The notes: generated from the sequence alone by a model not told the origin. A stretch of DNA of 64,000 bases from Mytilisepta virgata (GCA_028015205.1 CM051517.1:39505135-39569134), one strand, 5' to 3'; shown: positions 46,060-58,985, counted from the first letter of the stretch. Translations and numbers: made by a program.

Positions 46060-46620
46060 AATGTCGTTTCCCTTTTTTTTATCGGTAATATATCAGTGTT
46101 GCCTGTTTATGGCGTTGGCATTTCTCATTTAATATATTATACGCAAGGGCATGTGTAAGTTATCTTGACTTCCAGGAAAAGACGACATTGATGTCACAAA
46201 CGCTACTCGGTTAGGGTTTTGTTATGGAAATATTTGTCATAACTAAGGCAATTTTACAATGCTCATCACGAATTCTTAGAATGGTAATGTACCATTACAA
46301 AAAGTTAGACTTATTTCAGGTTGCATAACACCTCATATACCTCCACTGATGTTCGATTACTACTGGATTCACCTTATTGGAACGTACGGCGAGTGTCGTA
46401 TACAGAACAGGAACTGGTTACCCTGCCGGAGCATCTGTGTTATCTCATTTGTTTTTTTTTTTTTTTCGAATTCGTGTTATTTTAGTTCTATGTGCTTGTT
46501 GTGTAGGTTTGCGTTCCCGGGTTTGTCCGTCTCGATTAATTACTACATTTAGATTACTGCTTTTGTTATTTTTGTCCATTCTAAGTATTATCTCGGTTTT
46601 TATATATCTTGTGTACTGAA
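46060..46620 (+). mobile_element. Penelope-like relic, third copy
   Basis: Short RT remnant VLPVYGVGISHLIYYTQ, then the tail with GAGTGTCGTATACAGAACAG and CCCGGGTTTGTCCGTC. Strongly decayed. Confidence 0.6.
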
Positions 46621-47059
46621 TTTCAGCGTGTATGATTTATAGATGTAGTCCGCATAAAAGGCAGTGATGCAAGGGCCGTATTTATTTATTTTTATTTGTT
46701 TTAAATCTTTTTTTGTTTTGTTTGTTGTTTGTTTTCTAACAATGAAATGTTTCTTTTCAAGTACACTGTTTATGAAGATAATTTTGTAACTGTTATGTAT
46801 TTTTGACGATCTGAAAGGACACAGATGTGAAAATACATGTATGTTGTAATTGTTTTTCAATAACCAAATCTTAAATTGTTTGCGGATTATCTTCTTAGGT
46901 TATAACCAGTAATTTTGACGCAACGTCAAGGGATCATGTTGATATACCTCTAAAGTTTTATGATAATCACTAACGTCCTGGCAGTCGCTGTTCAAAACAG
47001 AGAACAACAAAAGCACCGTTCAAGTGTTTCATCGGAAAATTTTCTCGTGTGCGTTAACA
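46621..47059. other. Intergenic stretch
   Basis: Nothing recognised. Confidence 0.35.
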
Positions 47060-48118
47060 CAGTGTGGAAGCGGAAATGAACATTTTTTGGTAACTTGTTT
47101 AGTAGTAATTTTGTAAAGAAGCGCATCGGTCACTTGCTAGGAAGGTCGCTGATACCCAATAATATATTTTTGTATTTCACAAAGATATTATGGACAGTTC
47201 AGGTAGGTATGCCTCTTTTGACGCTTGGCCGTTTACATGCCTATAAAAGTACAATGTTAATAAACATGAATAATATCACATTTATCAAGTTTGATCACGA
47301 TGTTTCTTAAATTTACTGTTTGAAATGTTGACTTTAGAACTGAATACGTAAAAAAACTGTAATAAATTTGAAGATGTTCTTTAGGTTATCTAGACGGCAA
47401 TTCCTTGTAATATTCCTTCTTAAACATAACCAAAAATTAGCGCCAATATTCGCAGATATTGCACGGAGTGGGGTGCAATATTGCATCTTAATTGCGAAAT
47501 CATCGGTAGTTTTCTTGGTTGATTGGAAGGTTTATATTGCGTTGCCACACATTAAAGGAGTTGTTGCACAAAATTGGAAAATATTGTCCTTCGTAGAATA
47601 TGTATCATACGCGCAAGCTCGTGAGATATTACAAACTAATCGGGACAATATTTCCCAATATTCATGAAATAACCTCATATTATAGTCCAAGTATATATTG
47701 TAACAAGTGACTATACAAACCATTTGCAAACGCCCGTACAGTACATATACAAGCACCTATAGAGTCAGGGAAATTGTACGTTGTTTGTTTGCAAGTAATT
47801 TACTTCATTTTATGGGCAAAATAATTCGGTAAAAATTGGTTTTATAGTATAAAAATGAATTGCCTTCTAGATAACCTAACGAGTACCTTCAAATTTTTAC
47901 CGTTTTTGTATCGTATTCAGTTCTAAAGTCAAAGTTTCAAACAGTAGATTTAAGAAGCATCGTGATCAAAGCTTGATAAATGTGATATTAATCATGTTTG
48001 TTAAAATTTTCATGTACTTTTATAGGCATGTAAACGACCAAGCATCAAAACAGGCATACATACCTGAAATGTAAACAGCTGACAAAAAAATGTTCATTTC
48101 CGCCCCCACATTGTGATT
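47060..48118. mobile_element. ~1.06-kb foldback element with long inverted arms
   Basis: Left arm 47060-47405 and right arm about 47860-48118 are inverted copies: CACAGTGTGG with GCGGAAATGAACATTTTTT, then GGTATGCCTC-type, TTACATGCCTATAAAAGTAC, TTTGATCACGATG and AGGTTATCTAGA-type segments, in mirrored order at the other end. The arms have small indels and about 90% identity by eye. The 99-residue frame across the middle is not a recognisable transposase. Confidence 0.85.
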
Positions 48119-48340
48119 AGTTTTGCATCATTTTTTTAATGCAAATATGATTCGTGCATCCGAATAATGACCAAAATGATAAATGGTAAATCAATAACAA
48201 ATGGCTTTAAAAAAATATCTAAATTTATAAAAATAAATGATTGGGTTAGGTATCATTAAATATCATTAAAATTAAAATTTACTTTAAAATGTTACATGTC
48301 ACGTGAAATTTAAACATTTAAATTTCTAATATTTAAATTA

Positions 48341-48521
48341 TTACAGTTCGTCTTTGAAACTTTTGTCATTTGATAACGGCGGAAAAATATCTGATAAGAA
48401 ATTAACCATGTCTGCTCTTAAAAACTTTTTCATCGTACTAGGTATATTGAGATCAATATAACTCCTTTCAGTCACATCAAACTGTTTCCACATTACTGAC
48501 CCTTTGCCATCTCCTGGATTT
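48341..48521 (-). CDS. Carboxylesterase last exon
   Basis: 181 bp: one base completing Gly517, then 59 codons and TAA. Starts NPGDGKGSVMWKQFD, keeping the N-P and the W of the family C-terminus, and ends SNDKSFKDEL. The acceptor is TTTTTAAG. Too short to appear as a long ORF, and found by continuing the protein. Confidence 0.9.
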
Positions 48522-51500
48522 CTTAAAAAGTAAAAACAATCAAATGTTTAAAAGTATGTCAAATAATTGCCTAAGCTTAAATTTTGTTCTTGTCATTTGA
48601 GTATATATTCTTTGATTAATTTTCTCCATTTTCTCCCATTCTTGACGTGTTTAATCGGTGGGATTAGACTACAAAATCTTTTTAACCACTTCCCGATTAT
48701 TAAATTTCTGCATGGGAATTCCCGCCGTCTTTTTTTTTACGTTTATTGGAAATAAACATTGAGAAGTTCCGGAATGGAGTTGATGTAAACAAAATGTGTA
48801 GTAAGAGCATTTTCTTGAGATTTTTGTTGAAAATCATAAGAGAAACAGATTTTTCTTCAATTTACCCGTGGGTTATAGAATTCCTCCACCCTCGATAGTT
48901 AAATTTTAAATTTTAACAAACTCGCTAAAGCTCGCGTGTTGAAAATAAAAAAAAATTAACTATCTCGGGTGGAGAAATTCCACATCTCACTCGTACCTGA
49001 AGGAGAATCTACATTTATCAATACGTGGCGACAAATGATTAAGATAAAACATTATTAACAAACTTTTCTTGTTTTCTTTGTTCATATGTGCTGCACAATA
49101 ACTGTCATTATCGTGTACTCAGTACAAAATATGATAGATTATGCATGTGTAACGACCGGAAGTGAACAACCCATGTTTGCACACATCAGGCTAATAACCC
49201 ATCATTCAAGTACTATTCGGGCGTACCCGGTAAGCCCTGGGTCCGATATAGGAGTATTGGGATGATACCCGGTCCGATATGGATTAGGTCATGTATTAAT
49301 CTATGATTATCAATTAACTAGTGTATTATTGGCTTCGATACGATTAAATCTATCTTTTGCAATTCAGAATCGTTAACTCAGACAATATCGAAAACAAGGC
49401 CAGCACAAATTTTTTGCTGTATTGGCTGGCTTGTACCCGGCCAATATCGGGTGAGACTATTTTCTCTAGAGTTTATTTTGAATACATATGAAAACGCCGA
49501 AATGCTTACATCGCGTATACTACGTATATAGGCTGGCTGTGTACATGCGTTGTAAAAATGCCTGATCCTATCTTAAGGTAGGCGCTTCAAAATTGATAAT
49601 TATAAATAATTCAGTAATAGCTCAGACTGGGGAAAACATATCTTTCAATTCTTATGAATTTTCAAAAGAGTTGATTCAGAAAAAAATCCTCCAGAATAAA
49701 CATTGTGAAAACCAGTTAATTAATACAGATATCAATACTTTATTTCTATATTGTCCTTGTTTTTATCCAGCTGTAATGGCCTTCGGCTCCAGACCAGTAC
49801 AGCAAACTCTGAACAGATAACTAGACCAACACAGAAATAACTATGTATTTATTGTTTTAATATAATATTTTCTATCGACTGCAATGTCTGTAAGCACTTA
49901 AATTAATTCTAGTATAAAATTAATAAAATCTATATCCAACCAGGTTGATATTTAAGATATGTCTTTATTTCAAAATATTGATGGGATTTTACAAAAATGA
50001 GTGAAATTACGAAAAAATAAATACACAAATTGAAAAATGAGTGAAGTAAGCCACTATGAACTTGTTGGTCGAATTTCTTCGTTTTATATCAAAGATCCAG
50101 ATTTATCATTATTACTGCTAACCAACTTATTTTACTGTCGATTTGTCCTGATGATAGCATGACCGATACATATGGTACACAATGTATGATGAATTCTTAC
50201 CGAATCACTCGATGATTTTTTTTTTATTACATTTGCAGTTGTTTTTGATTTTCGATTTTACTGCTCAATTTTTTCTTTCACTTTGATACTTATTAGTTAC
50301 GGGAGGATGGTTATGTTTTTTTTCAGATTGTTTTAGCTATACTACAAATGTATTTTTATGCTTTGCTCTTCACAAGTAGTAGTCGCTGGGATTTCGATCT
50401 GACGAATTCATTAGTTCTTTCTTTTCCTTTGCCAATTTTTTTTAAAGCTTCAAGAATCCATTCATGTTACACTGATTTACCTGACAATTTGACTACGATT
50501 GATCAATAACCTATGTGGCACCGTTAAAGTCCACAATTCGACTTAAGTCCACAACACCGCTAAAGTCCACAAAATGACGTATGCTAAAGTCCACAGTAAC
50601 AATTTCCGCTAAAGTCCACAATATTTTACGTTAAAGATCACAAACAAAAAGGACGAGAGATTGATATTTTTGCATGTTGTATGGTTTCGATAAAATGGTT
50701 TTTAAAAAAATAATACTTATTTTATAAAAAAAAAAAAAAAACCATTATAAGACCAATGTTAATAAGTATCGAAGTCTACATGCATATTATGGTAACGACT
50801 AATATATTAAAGCGTACATGTAAAGTAATTAAGGATTCTAGCTCACATGAGGCTGCTGGTCATGTGAGCTATTGCCATTACTGCACACGCCGTTCGTCCG
50901 TCCACAATTACAAAATAAATCTTTCCATCTGAAACCATTTGGTCAATTTGGACCAAACTTTCGTAGAATGGTCCATGAATGGTCCCCTTCCTAAATTGTA
51001 TCTGGCATACTCCATCCGCCAACCACGAATGCCTCTAAACATTGAAAAGGGAATGCGATTTTTTTAAATCTTCTCCTCTGAAACTACTGTGCCAATGGTA
51101 ACCACACTTTGGTGGAATGGTGCTTGGATGGTTCTCTATTAATGTCATATCGGGTATTTCAAACCATCAACGAATATGACCGCCACCGCCGAATTTAGTT
51201 CAACATAGGACCCTATGGGAAATTCAATTTTACATCTTCTTAAATGAAAAGAAACTTTGGTGGAAAGGTCCTCAGGCGGTACAGTCTCAAAGGAGGCTCT
51301 GGTTAACTGCCAAATGTATTTTGTTTCGATGGACTTTAATTTAATTTGTTTTCACCTAATCTTACCCAAAGGGTCAGGTGAGCTTTTGCTACCACTGGTC
51401 GACGTTGGTACGTCTGTCCGTCGTAGAATGTTCGCATTTTTGTCTTTTCTTCTGAAACCAATCATGACAAGGATGGTCTTTGGGCGGTCCCCATTCAGAA

Positions 51501-54500
51501 TTATATCATGTATATCCGATGACCTCGCCCGCCAATCTAGACGGCGTCATTGCTAAAAATAGAAAATTCGGCTAAAAAGTCAATACAAATCTTTCCCTCT
51601 GAAACCACTAGGCAAATTAGTACAAACTTTTGGTGGAATGGTCCTTGGGGTCCCCTGTCAGAATTGTATGCGATGACCCCGTGAGCCAACCAAGATGACC
51701 GTCATTGCTTAACAACAAGTAATATGATTGTAGGTCGCTTGAACTGAACTCGGACGTAAAACTTAACCTAAGTCAATAAAACGCAATAGATAGGTCAGAA
51801 TGACCTAATATTGGTGGGAGGTCGTGTTACCCCCCGAGATGATATAAAACTTAAAAGCCAGTCAACCGTGTAATATGGGTCATGTGACCTTCATCTCATG
51901 TCACATGGTCAGGCTCGTCAACGTGTGACCCTATGTCAACTAGTAACTGAGAACTGACTGTGGACGCCGGGGGTACTCTATTAGCCCCCCCTCAAGTTGG
52001 TTGAAGCGAACTAAAAATTTTGACAGGGGTTCTCCTAGGCCCGGCTAATCCGCCGGGTCTGGGGGCATGCTCCTGATATAAGTATGCTGAAAGAGAAGAT
52101 ATAATGAAGGTTAATAGAATATAGTAACACTGAATAATGCTCAAAATGGAACATATAAAGCAGAAATTACTCCCACCCACCTACAGAAAAAAATTACACC
52201 CCCCCCCCCCCGAAAAAAAACCAAATCATCCCATAGTAGTCTTACAATAGTTACTGAAGTCTTCTTATCATTATTTACATTATTTTTCAGGTTGTGACCA
52301 TTTGAAATTGTTTTTTTTTAATTTTCCCATAGACTTCTATAGTAAACCCCGTCCTCCCCCCCAATATTATAATAAACTTGGAAACCAAATTTCGTTGAAA
52401 TAGAATAATATTGATTTGGGAAACAAAATGGCCACCATTGCACAAACATTAATTCGTGAAAGAAACAAGCTATATGTGGGGTAGATTCACATGAGACAAT
52501 ATCCCAAATATATAGTCCATATTTTACATCTAAACTTGACGAAAAAGAAAAAACACAAAAGCATAAAGTAAAACTATAAAAAAAAACTGATCACATGGTC
52601 TTTAACGATGAGCATAAACTCGTACCATACGGAGAGCTTAACGCGCTAGATATTTCCAAAAACAAGGTTAAGACAGTCGTGTTATCCGACAATTGTCCAA
52701 TAATAGGCATACATTGTAGTAGTTTCGAATTCATCGCCATGTATTACCTGAAAACTACATATAGATCAAAATGCATGTATATGTATGTGCTGTACATGAA
52801 AATATAATAGCATAAGCGAAGCGAGCTAAAAATATTTTGAACATTTTTGGGGCTAGAATACTTATTTTCATGTATGATAAGGCAACATAATTTATTTTCA
52901 ACTTAATGGAGGCCAGAATATTTATTTCCAAAATCTGCCAGGCCCACCCCTCCCCCTTCAGAATCAAATGCTCGTCCCCTAAGAAGAAGAAAGGAAAATA
53001 ATAATATTATATATTATATATATATAATAAAAGAAAATATATATATATATATTATATATATATATATAATAAAAGAAAAATAATAATAAGAAACGAAGCA
53101 AAAGCAATAAGTTTCGGGGACTTAATAAGAACCGAGCATAATCAATAAGTCTTAATAACTATATAAAACAAAAGTCCATGCTTTTCACTATACTATCGGG
53201 AAAAAACAGCGAGATGATTTATTTTATGAAAGAAAACTGTTTGTGGACTTTAGCGCAAAATTTTGTGCACCTTAGCAGAAATTGTTACTGTGGACTTTAG
53301 CGGTGGTTTTTTTTTTTTTTTTTTTTTTTGGACTTTAGCGGATGTCATTTTGTGGACTTTAGCGGAAAGTTTGTAGACTTTAGCGGAAATTTGTTGTGGA
53401 CGTTAGCGGTGTTGTGGACTTTAGTTGAATTGTAGACTTTAACGGTGCCACAACCTATGAAATTATGTAATCCTATCAATTCATTACCAGCTATCTTCAC
53501 TTTTTTAAAACTTACCCAGATTTAGCAAAGGATGTCCAGTACTGAATTATTTGACAAGACAGCCCCTTCTCCCCACTGGTCAAGTCTATATCAGCTTCTG
53601 GAAATACGTTTTTAAGATTAAACATGTAGTGAAGGTCTTCAGCATGTCCAGTTCCTTTAAACCATTTGGGTGGAGGTCCAGCAATATTGATAGGTTTCTC
53701 ACTTTCTACGGATAACTGATACTGGTATGTTCTACCCCCTCCTACTGATGCATGATATTCTAACATTTTCATGGTAGGGTATACAAAGCTGAGATCTGCG
53801 TAACAATCGCTTGTCTTTAGACCCTGTTCCCCAATGGTACCATCAGATTTGTAGAACTCGCACAATGCTTCAGCAATTGAAAAGTCATCATTTAAATTTC
53901 TTTCAACGTACGGATAAATCATTTCATTACATAAAAAACTGGACGGTACACCCTCGGTTAAATTGAAGTTAAACTTCTCTTGCATGGAAGGCAGAATCAT
54001 CATAGGAAGTATGTTTCCTTCGTTTGATGTAGTACCTGCCATGAAGTCTAGAGAACCAAAGAAATTGACCAGATTAGAATCACCGTTTTCTAGAAGTTTT
54101 ACAGGATGGTCAGAGTATAATTCGCCGTCTACAGATGGTTGAAAAATAAAATTCATTTCTACTTTATCCTCAAGTAATAAAGCATAGTAGTTTGTTTCAT
54201 TTAAAAGTACATCTGAACTTTTGCTTCTTAGACAGTCTATCAATTCATTCATGTCATTATCTGGACATTCAGTTATTTTAGAAATTTGTTTAATTCCATC
54301 CTTAATTACCTTTTTACTGAGCACTCCACCTCTTGAAACGACGCCACTCTGTGCTATTACTCTTTGAAATAGTCCTTGATTCGACGGAATCAGTGACTGG
54401 AATGATACACTCCATCCACCTGCAGATTCTCCAAATATTGTGACCGAGTTTGGATTTCCCCCAAATGATTCGATATTGTCATGGACCCATTGCAGTGCAA

Positions 54501-55065
54501 GTTTCTGATCCCATAGACCGTAATTACCTCTGGAAGCAGGATGATCTAAAGAAAGAAAACCGAAAATTCCAAGCCTATAATTTATCGTTACCACAATAAC
54601 ATCACCCTGCATGGCTAACCATGCCGCGTTATACATATCACCATTTCCATTTAATAAACCTCCTCCGTGAATCCATACCATAACAGACAATTCTTTTCCA
54701 GGTTTTAAAGAGCGTGGAACATAAATATTCAAAAACAAGCATTCCTCGGACATTTTAGCCGGTCTGAGTGCTGAAAATTCATCGGGTACATATTGGATAC
54801 ACGAAGGACCGAATTCAGTTGCATCCATTGTCTCTGTCCATTTTGGAACAGGTTCTGGTTTGTCAAATCTGATCGGGGCTTTTCCGTATTGAATTCCACG
54901 AAAACTGTACAATGTGTCACTTGAGTCTGTGTCTTTTTCTTTTAATCCCTTTATCGGACCCATCATAGTTTCTACAGTCACAGTCTCTAAATTATCATCA
55001 GCGGCGGTGATGTTAAACAATACCACCAAGACCGCCAGAACAACAGAAAATCCTAATAATGACAT
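48341..55065 (-). CDS. Carboxylesterase (type B, alpha/beta hydrolase) with KDEL
   Basis: Serine carboxylesterase that should hydrolyse esters in the secretory pathway. Two coding exons, 53516-55065 and 48341-48521, join as GG|A (Gly) and give 576 residues. Signal peptide at 1-22 (MSLLGFSVVLAVLVVLFNITA). Oxyanion hole HGGG at 133-136, nucleophile Ser214 in FGESAGG, acid Glu349 in TSNEG, His474 in GTGHAEDLHYMF. Cys89 and Cys109 fit the conserved first disulfide. The protein ends FKDEL, a standard ER-retrieval signal; many vertebrate carboxylesterases end in HxEL. Start: ATG at 55065 follows a strong acceptor (CTTTTCAG at 55080-55074), so the longer frame starting at 55182 is intron or UTR. It lacks the features of acetylcholinesterase beyond the common fold. 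Confidence 0.93.
48879..48980. repeat. Hairpin element in the carboxylesterase intron
   Basis: AATTCCTCCACCCTCGATAG with TTAA at left mirrors TTAACTATCTCGGGTGGAGA at right; centre CTCGCTAAAGCTCGCG. Confidence 0.65.
50838..51740. repeat. Nested degenerate repeats inside the 2.9-kb element
   Basis: Starts with a hairpin (TAGCTCACATGA / TCATGTGAGCTA at 50838-50870). Then segments of the type CCTCTGAAACCA, TTTGGTGGAATGGTCC and GACCGCCATTGC recur at intervals of 120-180 bp to about 51710. A 99-residue plus-strand frame at 51257 arises from these repeats. Confidence 0.65.
51741..53239. other. Interior of the 2.9-kb element, right part
   Basis: Non-coding: a C run at about 52199-52212, a C-rich strand around 52350, and an (AT)n microsatellite at about 53000-53070. 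No protein with family character. Confidence 0.5.
53516..55065 (-). CDS. Carboxylesterase main coding exon
   Basis: Residues 1-516 plus two bases of codon 517. It ends YWTSFAKSG at a GTAAGT donor, exactly where family members continue with N-P. Contains the whole catalytic triad. Confidence 0.93.
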
Positions 55066-55072
55066 TTTTTTA

Positions 55073-56041
55073 GCTGAAAAGTAGACGTTTTTTATAGTTA
55101 ATGTTGATTTGTGATTGTTAAACTGTACTATACTGTTATGCAGATCTTTGATCGTTGAAATTGAAATGGATAAAAAAAACAATTAAACGCAAAGTTATTA
55201 GAATTACAACAGTTTTCATTTATTGTCAATTAAAAAATGTCAAGAATTTCAATTGAAAAAAAATTGTGTAGAATATCTTATAGTGTATAAGATGTCTCTT
55301 ATCCCATGATAGTACATGATATTAAATGAACTGCATATATAAGTATGGGATAACATGATAAACAATTTTACAAATGGAGGATATTTATATTTTATAAATA
55401 TTATAGATTCAATAGACTCAGTATTTTATTTTAGTCTCACCACATACAAACATAAAATGAGATTCACATAAATACACATAAAAACATTAAAACATTTGCA
55501 CTGTATGCACCAATCTTAAAAAGATTTATGAGAGACTTTTAAAACACCATATATACATATAGACACATTTTTACACATTTACATTTAAAATTTACAGTAT
55601 AAATTTATACTATAAAATGAGAATAAAACATTTGTTTCTTTAAGAACTAGTGAAATAAAATACTGTTTCTTCTTAATAAAATACTGTTGCAGGTTTTGGC
55701 AACTATAGCAGCAACATTGTCATTACTAAATAGAAATATAAATTTTTCACTATCTGATAATAGGTTAAAACCTTCATTAAAACGTAGAGCTTCGTGTATC
55801 ATGACTTGTCTTAAATCCACATATAATGGGCATTTTAAAATGACATGAAATTCATCTTCAATAATAGAGCTACAGTTAAAACATGTCCTCTCGTGGACTT
55901 CTTTTCTTTCATATCTTCCAGTTTCTATTTTTAATGGAGCTACCCCACACCTAAATTTAGCAAAAGAACTTATGAAATATCTTTTTTAATGAGTAAATGA
56001 CACTTGCAGCACACTCTTTAAAAAATAAAATATAACTTACG
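55073..56041 (-). other. Carboxylesterase 5' region with possible non-coding exon
   Basis: The strong acceptor at 55074-55080, eight bases before the ATG, implies an upstream non-coding exon. A candidate donor on the minus strand is GATAACGTAAGT near 56041, preceded by CTCCGA. The intron between would contain the LINE fragment at 55420-55985. Unproven. Confidence 0.35.
55420..55985 (-). mobile_element. 5'-truncated LINE 3' end
   Basis: Minus strand reads LRCGVAP-like KFRCGVAPLKIETGRYER, a C-F-N-C motif, IIEDEFHVILKCPLY and RQVMIHEALRF, the C-terminal Cys region of a LINE of a different family from the one at 2596-6430. An A/T-rich 3' UTR follows to about 55420. Confidence 0.7.
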
Positions 56042-57739
56042 TTATCTCGGAGGTATATCAGTCACATCTAAAATAAACTGTACTCTGGTTCACAATTGAT
56101 ATATACAAATATTTGCGTTGTCAACTTAATTTATAGACGGGTTTGTAGTGTGTTATAAGTACAAACAGGATATTTCGAAATGCATTGTAAGCATATGACG
56201 CAACAAGTTTCTAAATTACAGAATTTTTATCCTAATAATGTGTTTTTATTTTTTCCTGTCAATATACAACCCTGTACAAAGAAATTACTGAAATAGAACA
56301 TAAATCATTACGAGTCCCGGATATAAAGTCACAAGTACTTTTTCTTGGTTAGAGAGCAATAATTCAATCCTGTTATTTTTTATACTAGCTTGTATTTTGC
56401 AAAATTTTGAAGCCTGTCATATTTTCCCATTCTTGCCCCGCTTCACCCTACAGCAAAGTTGAGACCAAAACTATTTTGATATGTATATTACTATATATCT
56501 ACGTAATCGTGAACCAAACTGAAACTAACTATCTTTGAGTCAGCAAAATTGAATGGATATGGTGGATTAATTCATGACACAAAATCCATACAAATGCACA
56601 GGGCACAACAAGATATTATGTTGGATAGACTTGACAGTAAAGTAGCAATGAATAGAACAAATAATACGTTTGGGTTGTACGAATAAAGAAGTTTAATTTG
56701 AGAATAAAATCGAAAACAGCAATCCCTGTGAGAAATTCTTGAACTTCAAACTTTATTCAGTAGAACTGTCGAAGATGATATTTATATTTATATCTTGCTC
56801 AGATTTCACTGTTGAAACGTTTCAAAACTTTAATTGTTAATTTCATGTGACAATGGAGTGTCTTGTATTTAAAAATTAGCTTGAAGAATGCATTGCATAC
56901 GTTTTGTCAGATTTAATGTTTTTAACGTTCGAAAAGGCGGATAAGAAGTATAGCTGCATTCTGGCATGTGTCCTACGAATACCAAATAAAAGGTACAGAA
57001 AATTACTTTCCATATCTAGATACTGCTTCAATGGGATAGTTTACATTGTACTTCACAATTTTTTCATTATTGTGTCCTTAAGAAAAGTTTATCATGAAGG
57101 ACGAACATTTTCCATTAAATGGTTCTAGGCCGTAAGTGCAATAATTTCGATACATTAAAACAGAGTATAATCTTGAGATAAATGAAGTTTTCAGATAATG
57201 AGAGTAAATGTTATCATCGGAATTTTAGTTTAACACCTTTTAACAATAAATGGTTGATATGTAATAACTGGACAATTAGATTTATTTGTGCTTTATACGA
57301 AGGTATCATACCCTCAGGGGTCATTGCTTCTGCTATGATATGATTTTTACATACTTGTGTTGAAATTTTCAATTGATAAATTTTGATATTTTGTTAAAAT
57401 TATGGTTTCAGCCTCCTCAAACAAAATTGACCTATCTTGGATTTTGGCTAAACTGTTCGAGTAGTACTTGTTCTTTTGCTCACAATCTTTGGGCCACGAA
57501 CGTACCCCGATAAAGTTTAATACAGAAATGTGCATCGAACGCAAAGAAATTTAGGTTTCTCAGTTTATTTTATGACATTCCATATTCCCTAGAAAAATGT
57601 TCAGGAACCATCTTTCCCCAAGTTTGCTTGCCCTCACGATTTTCAAGAATGTGAAGAAGTTATAAATCAAAGACAAACGAAAACAAATTGAACATTCCTT
57701 AAGACGACTTAAAAATTTCAAAGTTATTGGAACTTGATC
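56042..57739. other. Intergenic stretch
   Basis: No gene. Frames of 65-76 residues at 56904, 57347 and 57560 have no family features. Confidence 0.4.
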
Positions 57740-58025
57740 GAGACGTCCAAAAGGAAAGACGGAGGACGAGTGGTCTAGGTAGTTCGTCATGACTACTAAT
57801 GATAACTAGCCTGTCAACACTAAGGTTGCGAGTTCGAATCTCACCTGTGGCGGGGTGTCTTCGACTCCGATCTTAATTGACAAGGATTGTCAATATATTT
57901 TCTTACCGAAGGTCGGTGGTTCTCTCCTGGTACCCCAGCTTCCTCCACCAATAAAAACTGGCCGCCGCGAAATTGCCAAATGTGCTTAAAACGGCGTAAA
58001 ACCGTTACTAAACAAACAATATTTG
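57740..58025 (+). mobile_element. tRNA-derived SINE with conserved core
   Basis: tRNA-like head: GACGAGTGGTCTAGG as A-box region and GAGTTCGAATCTC as B box. The body has GGTTCTCTCCTGGTACCCCA, CTTCCTCCACCAATAAAAAC and TGGCCGCCGCGAAATTGCC, a core I recognise as widespread in marine-invertebrate SINEs. Tail TTACTAAACAAACAAT. Confidence 0.8.
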
Positions 58026-58985
58026 CTGCTGGAGTTAAGCAAAAAACTATCAATTAATCGAACTCAGAACTGTCTGTTTAAATTACTAGAGCCATATTAA
58101 CCTTTCCTTTTGTTTCTTTGATTCTACCTTATTTAACGTGAAAGAGAAATGTAAATAGTTATTTGACTATCTCCGATATCAATCTCGGATGGTTTGACAA
58201 TTATTAAATTTTATCTTTTGAGATGGTACCTGCATTTAAATTTGTAAACCTAGACAAACTGTAATACCCTCTATATAAGACATGCTACGTCTAAGAAGTG
58301 GGACAATATCAAAATAGAGTACTAGTATTAATAAAGGTAAACATTAAAGTAAATTGCCAAAACAGGTCAATAGAAACCCTGACAAGTTATCTTCTGGGGC
58401 ATGAAAAATATCAAATACCAAGTCTTGAATCGTGTAACCCGTTTTCTTTAGATCAATACGAATAATAAATCCATTTTCCAAATAATTAATGCAAGTTAGT
58501 CTTAGAAGTAGTAATAGGGGTTCTCACTTCCAATCAATCAAAACCCATCCTGCCTTCTGATTGATCACTTCCAAACAAAGGACACGTCCGGTTTTCACTT
58601 CCAATCAATCAAAACCCGTTCTACCTTCTGAAAACAAAAGACACGCCCCATTCAAACAGACCACTTGCACACAAACCGTGATCCACCCCCCCATATTTCC
58701 ACATACCTATTCTAAGTAAATTATAACCCCCTAATACGTCATATTTAGCGATGCGTGAAACCACAATTATGTAAGGTATGCACAATAGACCTTCGATATA
58801 ATACCTACTGGCATGACTCAACGAAATGAAATATATATGGATATCGATCTAATGGTACCCCTATAGTATTACTAAGTAACGGATGTATCAACACCATATA
58901 TGGATATGGTACCCCTATCAGTTTACATGGTAGTTAATCATCTGATATTTGGGGCCCCTATCTTATTACAAACGATTATATGTGC
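58026..58985. other. Intergenic stretch with short duplications
   Basis: TTCACTTCCAATCAATCAAA occurs twice about 71 bp apart (58522 and 58593), and GGATAT-GGTACCCCTAT segments repeat near 58850 and 58905. No gene. Confidence 0.5.

Larger units (their letters stand above)
50514..53452. mobile_element. 2.9-kb inverted-repeat element with arrays of a GTCCAC motif
   Basis: Ends are TGTGGCACCGTTAAAGTC at left and the inverted form ACTTTAACGGTGCCACA at right. Each end carries an array of a short motif: about six CCGCTAAAGTCCACA-type units at 50521-50645, about nine TGTGGACTTTAGCGG units at 53240-53450. Flanks share AACCTATG (50508-50515 and 53452-53459), read as a 5- to 8-bp target duplication overlapping the ends. 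The interior holds nested repeats and no transposase, so the element is non-autonomous. Confidence 0.8.
48522..53515. other. Carboxylesterase intron
   Basis: Almost 5 kb. Besides the elements listed separately, 48981-50513 shows only A/T-rich sequence with repeat-like GGTCCGATAT segments near 49250 and no gene. Confidence 0.8.

Noticed and set aside
47368..47667. 99-residue ORF inside the foldback
   Set aside because: It crosses from an inverted arm into the centre and has no transposase or other family character.
51257..51556. 99-residue ORF in the 2.9-kb element
   Set aside because: Generated by degenerate repeats; no conserved domain and no transposase motif.
55066..55182. Longer carboxylesterase start giving 39 more residues
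   Set aside because: The extra part is not a signal peptide, contains a strong splice acceptor eight bases before the inner ATG, and the inner Met begins a typical signal peptide.
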